64,000 bases of DNA from Rhizomys pruinosus (taxonomy: Eukaryota; Chordata; Mammalia; Rodentia; Spalacidae), in NCBI GenBank assembly GCA_009823505.1, contig VZQC01006595.1:1256293-1320292 (forward strand), written 5' to 3'. A program made the translations under genes and the position numbers. Under the pieces are notes generated by a model. It worked only from the letters and a program-made list of their open reading frames with translations, was not told where the DNA came from and ran no database searches. Shown one piece after another: positions 1 to 11,400 of this stretch (the stretch's first letter is position 1; each line of letters opens with the position of its first letter).

Positions 1-273
1 CCTGTTAACACTAAGCTCACACTCCTGGGCACAGCAAGCTCTACTGCTTCTGGAGCTATGAGAGATGGGAGTGAAGATGAGAAGTGGGCAGAGGGCCGAG
101 AGAGGTTGCAGGTGGAGGCTGACATGTGATGGCCTGCTCAAGAGCCACAGAAAAGCCAGCAGACCCAGCCTCCTGTCCCAAACATGGGCTATGCAGGAGG
201 AGCAGGAGGCGGATCTGCTGGCTCTGGGTGGAGCCCCATGCGGATTGGAGACCAACTTTTCTCCATCCCCCAG
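1..273 (+). other. Hspg2: Hspg2 intron, 3' end
   Basis: Unique sequence leading to the first visible acceptor (pyrimidine-rich, AG at 272-273). No exon, RNA gene or recognisable repeat seen. Confidence 0.6.
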
Positions 274-387
274 GACTGTGCCCCAGGGTACACGCGCACC
301 GGAAGTGGACTCTACCTTGGCCACTGCGAGTTGTGTGAATGTAATGGCCACTCGGACCTGTGTCACCCAGAGACTGGAGCCTGCTCG
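274..387 (+). CDS. Hspg2: Hspg2 exon 1: laminin EGF-like repeat (domain III)
   Basis: 114 nt, phase 0 to 0. Begins [10 protein letters not shown] and contains the Cys-rich [13 protein letters not shown] run of a laminin-type EGF (LE) repeat. Donor GTAAGA at 388. Confidence 0.95.
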
Positions 388-739
388 GTAAGATGGAAGC
401 AGGGCTAGGCCAGGGGTGAGCTGCTTGGCTGAGTGTGGGATGGGGAAGGATCTTGGTAAGGTATGCCTATGCAGGGGCAAGTTCACAGGAGACAGCAGCA
501 GGTCAGTGGACCAGGTGGACATGACAGAGGCTGACTATGGGATGCTGCCCTCCTTTGTGAAGAAAGATATGGATTTTCGTTTCTTTTTCTTCCTTCCTTC
601 CTTCCTTCCTTCCTTCCTTCCTTCCTTCCTTCCTTCCTTCCCTCCCTCCCCCTCTCTCTCTCTTTCCTTCCTTCCTTCCTTCCTTCCTTCCTTCCTTCCT
701 TTCTTTCCTTCCTTTCTTTCTTTCCTTTCTTTCCTTCCT

Positions 740-783
<44 letters not shown>

Positions 784-1647
784 TCCTTCCTTCCTTTCCT
801 TTCCTTTCCTTTCCTTTCCTTTCCTTTCCTTTCCTTTCCTTTCCTTTCCTTTCCTTTCCTTTCCTTTCCTTTCCTTTCCTTTCCTTTCCTTCCTTTCTTT
901 TCTTTTTCTTTCTTTCTTTCTTGAACTCAGAGATTTGCCCGCCTCTGCCTCCCAAGTGCTGAGATTAAAGGTGTGCGCCACCATGCTCCACTCTTTTTCC
1001 TTTTTTAGATGTAGTCATTTTTATTTTATGTGTATAACTGTTTTGACTCCATGTATGTGTACCACAACTATAGAAGAGACTAGAATAGGGTGTCAGATCC
1101 CCTAAAACTGGGGTTACAGATGGTTGTGAGCTGCCCGGTGGGTGCTGGAAACTGAACCCATGTCCTCTGCAAGAACAACAAATGCTATACCTCTAAGCCA
1201 TCTTTCCACCCCACACTATTTTTTTGGACCAAATAGCAGATGTTATCTGTAGAAGGCAGATTACAGTTCTCATTTTTGTATTATTATTATTATTATTATT
1301 ATTATTTTGTGTTGCTTGGAATCAAGCCCATGGTCTTGCATAAATACTTACACTTTTCTATACACTTCTCACAGTGGTGTGTGTATGGCCTCCCAGATGC
1401 ATGGTCAGGGCATCAGTGGTTAACAAAGCCCTAAGCAACACATTATGTTGTTAACCCACACATTGCTCTCTTTGGAGGAGACCCCACACACCCCCATACA
1501 TGGTTTTACCATGAGCATTTATCTTCAAGGCTCCATGCCCAAGTATGTGTGCTTTTGCTTTTTTTTAATGCCACAGGTTTTTAGCAGAAAAATGTAAGAA
1601 AGAAGATCAGTGTTGTCCTTTTGGTGGCTATTTGGGTGGTGGGGTAG

Positions 1648-1685
<38 letters not shown>

Positions 1686-4600
1686 TTCCTGAGTCAGGGC
1701 TAGCTAGCCCTGACTATGTAGCTAAGAATGACTCCTGATCCCCTTGTCTCCACATCCCAAATACTGGGATTTCAGGTGTGCACTCCCATACCCAACTCTG
1801 GATATACTTTATTTTTATTTTTGTTTTTGTTTTTATTTTTAGAGACAGATTCTCACTATGTAGCCCTGGCTAGCCTTGATCTCACAGAGACCTGGCACAT
1901 AGTGGGATGTTGTCTCAAAAAAAAAACAAAAAACCCACAGATTGAGATTCAAAGTTGGGAGGTGTTGCCACATGGAAGGCCTTGGGTCAGTTTGGCTTCC
2001 TGGCTGGTGTCTGACCCCCCCGTGCCCCACAGCAATGCCAGCACAACACTGCCGGGGAATTCTGTGAGCTGTGTGCTCCTGGCTACCATGGAGATGCTAC
2101 AGCTGGGACGCCTGAGGACTGCCAGCCCTGTGCCTGCCCTCTGACCAACCCAGAGAACATGTGGGTGCCCTTGCCCAAGTCCAGTGATGACTTCTCACTG
2201 GAGGGGGGGTGGGATGGTGAGGGGACTCCAATGGCCTAACATTTGTCTCCCCTTCCCAAGGTTCTCCCACACCTGTGAGAGCCTGGGAGCCGGAGGGTAC
2301 CACTGCACTGCCTGCGAGCCTGGCTACACCGGCCAGTACTGCGAGCAGTAAGTTTGCAGACAGTGGGTGAAGGGCGGAAGCGCATGGCAGACACCCGAGG
2401 GAGAGTCCTGCATGGTGTGGCTCAGCGAAGGCTCTGCTAGGATCTTGTCTCTTCTCTGCCCGGAGCCCTTTCCAGACTCACACTGCTCTCGGGATGAGCC
2501 CAGGCTTAGCACTTACCTGTGTTTCAAGCAGGCTTATCCCACTTCTCACACCAGCTGGGCTAAACTCCTTGGACTGTTTGGGGAGTTTTTATTGTTGTTG
2601 TTTGTTATGACACAGAGTCTCACTGTGTGTGTAGCCCAGGTTGATGCTGCCTCCTCACACAGGGTTGGGTGCAGGTGTGCACCACTGTGAATTCTGGGTA
2701 TTCACATCTTGGTGTGCTGTTCCTGTGCACACATTTTTCACCCCCCTCAAACCCTTCCCTCCTGGCTAACTACCACTTTGCCTTCAAAATTAAACCCCCA
2801 TGAAACCATTCCATACTCTTTGGGGGAGTGGTAAGGTTGAGACAGGGCCTCACGCTACAGCATAAGCTGGCTTCCGACTCTGTATTAACCCAGGCTGGCC
2901 TGAAACCTCAGTCTTCCTGCCTCAGCCTCCCAAGTGCTAGGGTGTGACAGATATGGGCTGCCATGCCTGCCTCACCATGTTTTTATTGAGCATCTGTTCT
3001 GTGCCATGTAGTGTGCTGAGGAGGTGGGGGATGCAGTGATAGAAGATTCTGTGTCAACCCTACAGAACATGAGATATGTGTTTCCAAACATGACTGTTTC
3101 TCTGGAAGGAGTGTTCAGCCTGCTCCAGGGTTGGGGAGCTGGAGAGCCACTGAAGCCTCCAACCTCCCAGAAGCCTCCTTGAACTCGGGGATGGATTGAC
3201 ATTGCTCTCCAGGTCCCTGTGGCCCTCGTGCCCCCTCACTCTTGTTTTACACCCCTTTCCATGCTGGGTTTCCAGCTAGTCCACAGACCAGGGCCCTGGC
3301 CGTGTTCTCTGTATCTATCTCCACACAGAGTGTGGCGCCAGCGAATACTACCCAGATAAACATTTGTCGAGTGAGTGCTTCCCTGGAGAACAGCAGGCTT
3401 ACCTCCTCGTTACCCGGCCTGCTGGCAACTTCCTTACGTTCTCCTGTCTCAGCTCACCAAGGCCCTGGGTTGGGTCTCCGTGGTCCCTGAAGTCCTTGTA
3501 GAGCCCCAAGCTTCTCCTCATCCCATTGGGCAGCTGGCTGCGCTGGTTTCCCAAGTTTACCTCAGGCACTGAGTCCCTTGGGGTCTATAGAGCTGGTCCC
3601 TATTCCTCCCAACAGGTGTGCTCCAGGTTACTCGGGTAACCCCAACGTGCAAGGAGGCCGGTGCCTGCCACAGAAGGGACCCCAGGACCCAGGTGAGGGG
3701 TACAGGTTGAGGTCAGACATGGCAGGCTTTGGGAGAATAGTATCTGAGATACTGAGTCGTGCTGGTGCCGCCTGGCTGAATGGCCTCTTCTCCCACTCCA
3801 GCAGAAGGAGCCTCGCTGGTGGTCCAGGTCCACCCCTCTCGGAGTGTGGTTCCCCAAGGTGGTTCACACTCCCTACGGTGCCAGGTCGGTGGACCTCCAC
3901 CCCACTACTTCTATTGGTCCCGTGAGGATGGGAGGGCCATTCCCAGCAGCGCTCAGCAGCGACAGCAAGGTACCCACAGCCCCAGCCTCCTCTACTATGT
4001 GAGTCAGCCCTGTCCTGTGCCCATTGGGGCATGTGGAGCTGGACTCTGACAAGCCCCTCCCATCACCAGGCTCTGAGCTCCACTTCCCAAGAGTGCAGCC
4101 TTCTGATGCCGGTGTCTACATCTGTACCTGCCGGAATCTGCATCATACCAGCAATAGCCGGGCTGAGCTGCTGGTCACTGGTGAGTCTCTGTCCCCACCA
4201 GTACCTGTTCTAGTCTGGGATGTGTAGTAGTCACCTGCCTGGAGGGGATGGTAGCTGCTGGACAAGGACAGTAGCCATGGAGATGGGAGACATGATGGAT
4301 TCAGAACTGTTTCATAGGGAGAATCCACAGGACTCACGGTGATCCATGAGGATGAGGAGAAGGATGCTGCCTGGGGCCTGGGTGCCTTCTGTGTCGATGA
4401 GGAGAGCTCCAGGTGGAAAGTGCTTTTACTTAGCACCCCATACCTTGCAAAGCAGAGTCTGTGACAGGACTGAGGAGAAGGGTGGGAAGAACAGGGAGAA
4501 GAAAGCGTACAACGGAGAGAATGTCATCAGCTGAATGACCACCATAGGCAGCTTTAGCTTTTGGCTGAGGAAATTGGGAACAGAGGCACCGGCCCTGGTC

Positions 4601-7600
4601 TGTGTATGCCAGCTGCTCTCGGCCATTGGCTGAGGCATGTTCCAGAAGCAGCACTTTCCCTGCACTTCTGTCTAACCACATGCATGTGCACAGTTGGCAC
4701 CTCTTGCAGAGAGGGTTACAGTGCCTAGAAGGAGTCAAGCAGAGGACACTGGAGTGACTGGGCAAGAGGACATGGCATGGTGCTAGCAGCTCCTGCTGGC
4801 AGTAGGAGGGCGGAGTCTCAGGCGTGCTTTGGACTTGTAGAGGTTTGGGGGTGTGAGAGACACCCAGATGGCTTTGTTGGTCAGATATTTAGATATGAGT
4901 TTGAACTTGGGAAAGAGGGCCTTTGGGAGAACTGGATCCGGGAGATTTGTGTACTAGGATGGCGTGGCAAGCTGAGGGCAGGATGAACCCAGCCCTGTGT
5001 GCCTACAGGACAAGGGTCCAGGCCAGCACCAGAAGGAGTGCCAAGCTTTAACTGTAAAGCTGGAAAGGAATGGCAGGAAAAGTCAGAGGAATAAACCGTG
5101 CTCTGGGAGGAGCCGAGTGAGAGCTGTGCAGGAAGTGAGCGGGGGCAAGGGCTTCTGGGAGAGCAGCTCAGCCACCACCACCGTTAGACAGGGCAGGCCG
5201 CGACAGGATGGGCTGATAGTGGAGAAGACAGCAGAAGCACTGAGGTTAGCGAAGGGAGTAGACACAGGAGAGCTCTTTCAAGTGTCTGGGTTCTGAGCCT
5301 GGTATGTGGCTTATTCCTGTAATGTGAGTACTCAGGAGGCTGAGGCAGGAGGATCATAAGGTACAGGCCAGCCTAGAGGAGGTACCCTGTCTAGAAAACA
5401 AACAAACTCGTGGCTCCAAAGAGAGGTATCTGGTAAAGCATGGGGCTAAAGCATTTTCAGACATGGAAAATTTGAGAACATGTTGATCTGTGAAGCTGAT
5501 GGCAGGGAGAGGAGATTGGTGTGGCGTAAGAGAGAGAAAGTCCTCTGGAGGAGTCCGGTCCCTCCCAGGTGGGATGGGGCGAAGACCGGGGAGGAATGGG
5601 GGAGGTGTACATTGGGGATTTGGGACAGTGAAGATGGGAACACGCCTGACTAGTGGTGTCTGTTTTCTCATCGAATGTGAGTTGAAGCCTTGGGCTGTGA
5701 GATGGAAGGGAAGTTGAGGGAGATGGGAGGAGGCGAGAAATAGTTGTCTAGAAACTGAAAACAGATGGAGGAGCCAGTTGCTGTGAAGTGTGAAGTGTTA
5801 AGAGCTCGTTCGTGGTCTGGAATGATGAATGGGAGCCAGAGTGCTCCCACTAGACCACACCGCGTGTGCCCAGCAGGCTGCTCAGTGCCACCATGGTGGG
5901 GTTCAGCCAGGAAGTTTCAGGGTGGTACCAGGGGGTGGAATGCCATCCCAGCTGCACTTCAAAGGGAGAGACGTCTAGGAGGTGGGCTGGGCATGTGGCT
6001 CAGTTGGTAGAGGGCTTTCCTAGCATGCATGAAACCCCAGACTGGATCTCAAGCACCTGTAAAAACCAGGTGGGGGGGCTGGAGAGATGGCCTGGCGGTT
6101 AGGAGCGCCAACTGCTCTTGCAGAGGACCCGGATTCAATCCCCAGCACCAACATGGCGGCCGAGAACCGTCTGTAATTCCAATTCCAGGAGAACTCCAGT
6201 TCCAGGGGAATCCGACACCCTCTTCTGACCTCCGCGGCATTGCACGACACGGGTGCACAGACCTGCATGCAGATAATACATTCATACAAATTAATTAATT
6301 AATTAATTAAATTAAAAAAACAGGTTGGGTGCACACCTGTAATCCTAGCACATGGGAGGTAGAGGCAGGACAATCAGGAATTTAAGGTCATCCTTGACTA
6401 CATAAGGAGGTTATGGCCATCTTGGGATATATGAGACCTTGGGGGTGGAGAGAGAATGGGACACAGAAATAGAACAGAGAATGGGACTGCAGCAGGCAGC
6501 TCACTGAGGGCTTCCCACCCACAGAGGCTCCCAGCAAACCTATCACAGTGACGGTGGAGGAGCAGCGAAGCCAGAGCGTGCGCCCCGGAGCTGACGTCAC
6601 CTTCATCTGCACAGCCAAGAGCAAGGTGAGCTGGCAGGGAGGGGGTAGGAAAGTTTGTCTTGTAGGTTTCCTGAGCCCATGTATGCCTCTCACCCAACCC
6701 TGCCCCGCAGTCTCCCGCCTATACTCTGGTGTGGACCCGCCTACACAATGGAAAGCTGCCCACACGTGCCATGGACTTCAACGGCATCCTGACCATTCGC
6801 AATGTGCAGCCGAGCGATGCGGGCACCTATGTGTGTACGGGCTCCAACATGTTCGCCATGGACCAGGGCACGGCCACACTACACGTGCAGGGTATGCCTT
6901 GTTGTGACCTGAGTCTGGCCACAAGGTCCCCCCTACACTCCCAGTAGGGCTGTGTGCCATTTGCAATGCACGGATTATTTCTGAACACCTGCAGTATTTG
7001 AGGCTAAGGTCTAGGCTCTCGAGACGTGGGGGACACGACAAACAAGATCTTGGCCCTCCTGAAGTATATGTCCTAGCTGAGGTGACCCTAGTGAGGAAAC
7101 AGAAACAGGATACTTGTGCCTGGTGACGGGTGCTGGGGGTGAGAGTGACTGGAGGGATCAGAGAGCAAGAAGTGAGGGGAGCTGGGCATGGTGGTGCAGA
7201 CCCCTAATCAAGGCACTTAGGGGGTTGAGACAGGAGGATCATGAGTTCTAGGCTGGCATAGACACAAGGGGCTGGAGAAATGGCTCAGCAATTAAAAGCA
7301 TTGGCTGTTCTTGGAGAAGACCCAGGTTCGAATGCCAGTACCCACATGGGGCTAATAACCACCCATAACTCCAGTTCCAGGAGATATAACACTCTCTTCT
7401 GTTCTCCACAGGCATTGCACAACACGGGTGCACTTACACACATGCAGACATAACACACATACACATAAAATAAAAATACATAAATTGAAAAAAATTAAAA
7501 GAAAAAAGGCACAAGGAGAAATAGAATGGGCCCTGTGGCTGCCTCAGGAAGCAGGTCTGTACGGTGTGCTATCTAGGCAGAGACCTGAAGGAAAAGATGT

Positions 7601-8403
7601 CGAGTCAGTTTAGAGTGCTGAACTGTGGGGCTGGAGAGATGACCTAACGGGTAAGAGTGCTGACTGCTCTTGCACAGGACCTGGGTTCGATCTCCAGCAC
7701 CCACATGGCGGCTGAGAACCGTCTTTGATTCCAATCCCAGGGGAATCCGATGCCCTCTTCTGACCTCCGCGGCATTACAAGACAAGGGTGCACAGACCTA
7801 CATGCAGACAGTACATTCATACACATTAAAAATAAATAAATAGCCGGGCGGGTGGCGCATGCCTTTAATCCTAGCACTTGGGAGGCAGAGGCAGGCGGAT
7901 CTTTGTGAGTTCAAGGCCAGCCTGGTCTACAGAGTGAGTTCCAGGACAGCTGGGGCTACAGGGAGACCCTGTCTCGAAAAGACAATAAATAAATAAATTA
8001 ATTAAAAAAAATTTTTTTAAGAGTGCTGAACTGTACAGCGCTGTTATTGGCAGAATGGACAATGTGTACAAAGGCCTTGAGGCAGGAGCATGTCCATGAA
8101 TTTAAGGCCAACGTGGCAGGAGGAAAGGCAGGCGGGAACATGAAGTTCCAGTTTGGTAAGAACAGGCAATTTGTGGAAAATTGGAGTCAAAGTTGGGAGT
8201 AAACCCTTCATGGGAAGACTAGAGAAATGCCTCAAGGGTTAAGGGTGCTTGTTGCTCTTGCAGAAGACATGAGTTCATTTCCCAACACCCACATTGGACA
8301 ATATACAACTTCCTATAACTCCAGCTGCAGGGGATCTGTGCCCTCTTGTGTCCTATGAGTGTACCTGGGTGCACTCGTGCTTGCACACACACGTACATAC
8401 TCA

Positions 8404-8443
<40 letters not shown>

Positions 8444-11400
8444 AAGTCATGGAAAGCTGAGCATTGTGGCAGATGCCACTAATCCTAACATTTGGGAGAC
8501 TGAGGCAGAACTGTGAGTTCAAGGAGTCTAGACAACATTGTGAAATCCTTTCTGGGAGGAAGGGAAAAAGGAAGGGCAGACGGAAGGTGGGAGGGGAAGG
8601 AGCCATGGGCAGATCTTAGGTGGGAAAGCAACAAGGCCCCACCAGTGTTTTCAAAGCTCTGTCTCACTACTGTGTAGACAAGTGGTTGTTCAGAGCTAGG
8701 GTGGCAAGGAGGCTGCGGCTGCGAGTCAGACCCTGACCACATCTCCTCCCCCTCCCATCGGCCTCAGGCACTTCCGCTGCCCCCGTGGTCTCCATCCACC
8801 CACCACAGCTCACTGTGCAGCCTGGGCAGTTGGCGGAGTTCCGCTGCAGTGCCACAGGGAACCCCACACCCACCCTGGAGTGGACAGGTGAGGTCACAGC
8901 AACAGTGACACTCAGACCCTGGCTTCTGGATGTGGAGGACGGGCAGGACTCGGCCAGTCCCACGGGGTGCTGATTTCATGTCTCTACACCAGGGGTCCCT
9001 GATGGCCCACTCCCTCAGAAGGCTCAGATCTTTCGTGGCATCTTGCGCCTGCCATCAGTCGAACCTTCAGATCAGGGCCAGTACCTGTGCCGTGCCCTCA
9101 GCAGTGCTGGGCAGCACGTGGCCAGAGCTGTGCTCCAGGTGCATGGTAAGGTGGCTGGGCTGAGGTTGAGGAGGGGCTGGGGTAGCCCAGAGAGGTATCC
9201 TCATGGAGTTCTGTCTGTAGGGGGCAGTGGGCCCAGGGTCCAGGTGAGTCCAGAGAGAACCCAGGTGTACGAGGGCCGCACGGTCCGGCTGTACTGCAGA
9301 GCTGCAGGTGTGCCCAGCGCCAGCATCACCTGGAAGAAGGAGGGGGGAAATCTGCCCCCACAGGTGACTTGATGTGAAGCTCAGCCGAGCCCCCACACTA
9401 CCCACCTGCCTCTCCATTCCTCCCCTCTCCTCAGGCTCCTTACATTTCAGCTCAGTCCCTGCACTCAGCAAGTCTCCCCAGCAGCCCATCACCTCTTCAC
9501 TGCCCAAGTCTGTCCTATGGTCCCCCAATTCCATGGTCCCTTGGAGCCCCACTGGGCCTTGATTTGGTGTCTGTTCCTTCCCAGTCTGCCCTGTTTATAC
9601 CTCCTTGTCCTGACCAACCCTCCCCCCATTCCTGAACCCTGTCTCCATGTGGCAGGCCCGGTCAGAGAACACAGATATCCCCACTCTGCTCATCCCCGCC
9701 ATAACCCCTGCTGACGCTGGCTTCTACCTCTGCGTGGCTACCAGCCCCACAGGCACGGCCCAGGCCCGAATTCAGGTGGTGGTCCTCTCAGGTAAGGGGC
9801 TTCTGGGGCTGAAGCATGGGGAGGGTGGGCCAAGATGCCCTAAGGTATACTCACTGTGTGTGGGTGCAGCTTCAGGTGCCAACTCACTGCCAGTCAGGAT
9901 TGAGTCCTCATCACCATCTGTGACCGAAGGGCAGACGCTTGACCTCAGCTGTGCAGTGATGGGCCTGACGTACACCCAGATCACATGGTACAAGCGAGGG
10001 GGCAGCCTGCCTCCCCATGCTCAGGTAGGAGTCTTTCCTACCAGGTTGGGGCAGAGCCTGGGGAACAGGAGCTCTGGCTGGGGGGGTGTCCTATGCACAG
10101 AGGGCGTGCATTCTGCTGCCCAGAGTTCTCATATTGCAGGACCAGGGCAAGTTCCTCCTTCCAGGCTCCCAGCCTAGCATGTATAGGTCAGAGCAGAGCC
10201 TGGGATTAGGATGACTGAACCACTGAGACCCAGAGGGATCAGTGACCACAGCCCCTCACAGGCATCTGTCCCCCCTGGTCCAGGTCCACGGCTCCCGGCT
10301 GCGGCTCTCCCAAGTCTCACCAGCAGATTCTGGAGAATATGTGTGCCGAGTGGAGAGCGACTCAGGCCCCAAGGAAGCTTCCATTGTGGTCTCCGTCCTC
10401 CATAGCACCCACTCAGGCCCCAGCTACACCCCAGGTGAGGGGCCAGTGGGCCTGGGAGAGGCACAGCTATAGGCTCCTCCGGCTGCCAGGAAAGGTGCCT
10501 GTGTCTCTTCAGGCCCATTAGGACACAGAGGCATCCTATGTTACCCTCTGCCACCTGCTCTGAGAGCAGAGGGCTAGGAATGGGATAAATGTTGTTCTAG
10601 CTTGCCTCAGGCCCCAAATCAGAATACTTCCTGAGAATCTTCCGGCAAGTAACAGTGTCACTGCCTACAATTAGCTAAGAGTTAGGGTGACCCGATGAGT
10701 TCAAATCTCAACTGTGTCCTTTACCATTTTTTGAATTAGTTCTTGACCTTTGGGGACCTCAGTTTCCTTGTCCCAGACCATACCGTTTGTAGGTTACATG
10801 TGGGCATGGTTTGAACACTTGCTAAGTGAGGGTATGCTTATGCCACTGGAGGGTGAAGGGAGACTGAGGCAGTGCTCTGAGAAGGGAACAGCATCATTAC
10901 TGTGCACCTTCCTGCCCAGCCTGCCAGAGAAAACCCTTGGGTGCCTGTAGCCTGTCACCTCCAGGATTTGGGGGCAGATGAGCCTAGAGCCCTGAGCTGG
11001 AGGTGTAGAAGGAAAGGGCTCTCTCAACTGGTCATGGCAAGGCAGAACAGACTGTTCCAGTCCTTAATGGACTCCCATCAGTCCTCCTGAGTGAGCCTGG
11101 TCACTGCCATGACCCTGTGCTAGAGGCAGCCAGTGAGGCTTAGGAGAGGATTAACCAGCCTCTCTGTGCCCAGCTACTGGCAACACCCCACCCATCCGAA
11201 TTGAGTCTTCCTCCTCTCATGTGGCCGAGGGACAAACCCTGGATCTGAACTGTGTGGTGCCTGGGCAGGCCCAGGTGACGTGGCGCAAGCGTGGGGGCAG
11301 CCTTCCTCCCCGACACCAGGTAAAGCTACTTCCAGGGCCAGCCTGCTTGAGGGGTGGTGCAGGGCATTTGGGCCCTGACCGACCCCCAACTCACCCCGTC

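Noticed and set aside
416..1105. Long open frames on both strands over the pyrimidine tract
   Set aside because: Produced by (TTCC)n and (TTTCC)n repeats; low-complexity translation, no conserved domain.
3329..3370. 42-nt exon-like segment with AG before and GTGAGT after, in the exon 3-4 intron
   Set aside because: The reading frame entering from exon 3 meets a stop or fails to match exon 4, and exons 3 and 4 join perfectly to a known perlecan sequence without it.
6077..6130. tRNA-like A and B boxes at many sites
   Set aside because: They belong to B2/B3 and ID SINEs, not to functional tRNA genes; no cloverleaf with an intact anticodon stem was identified.
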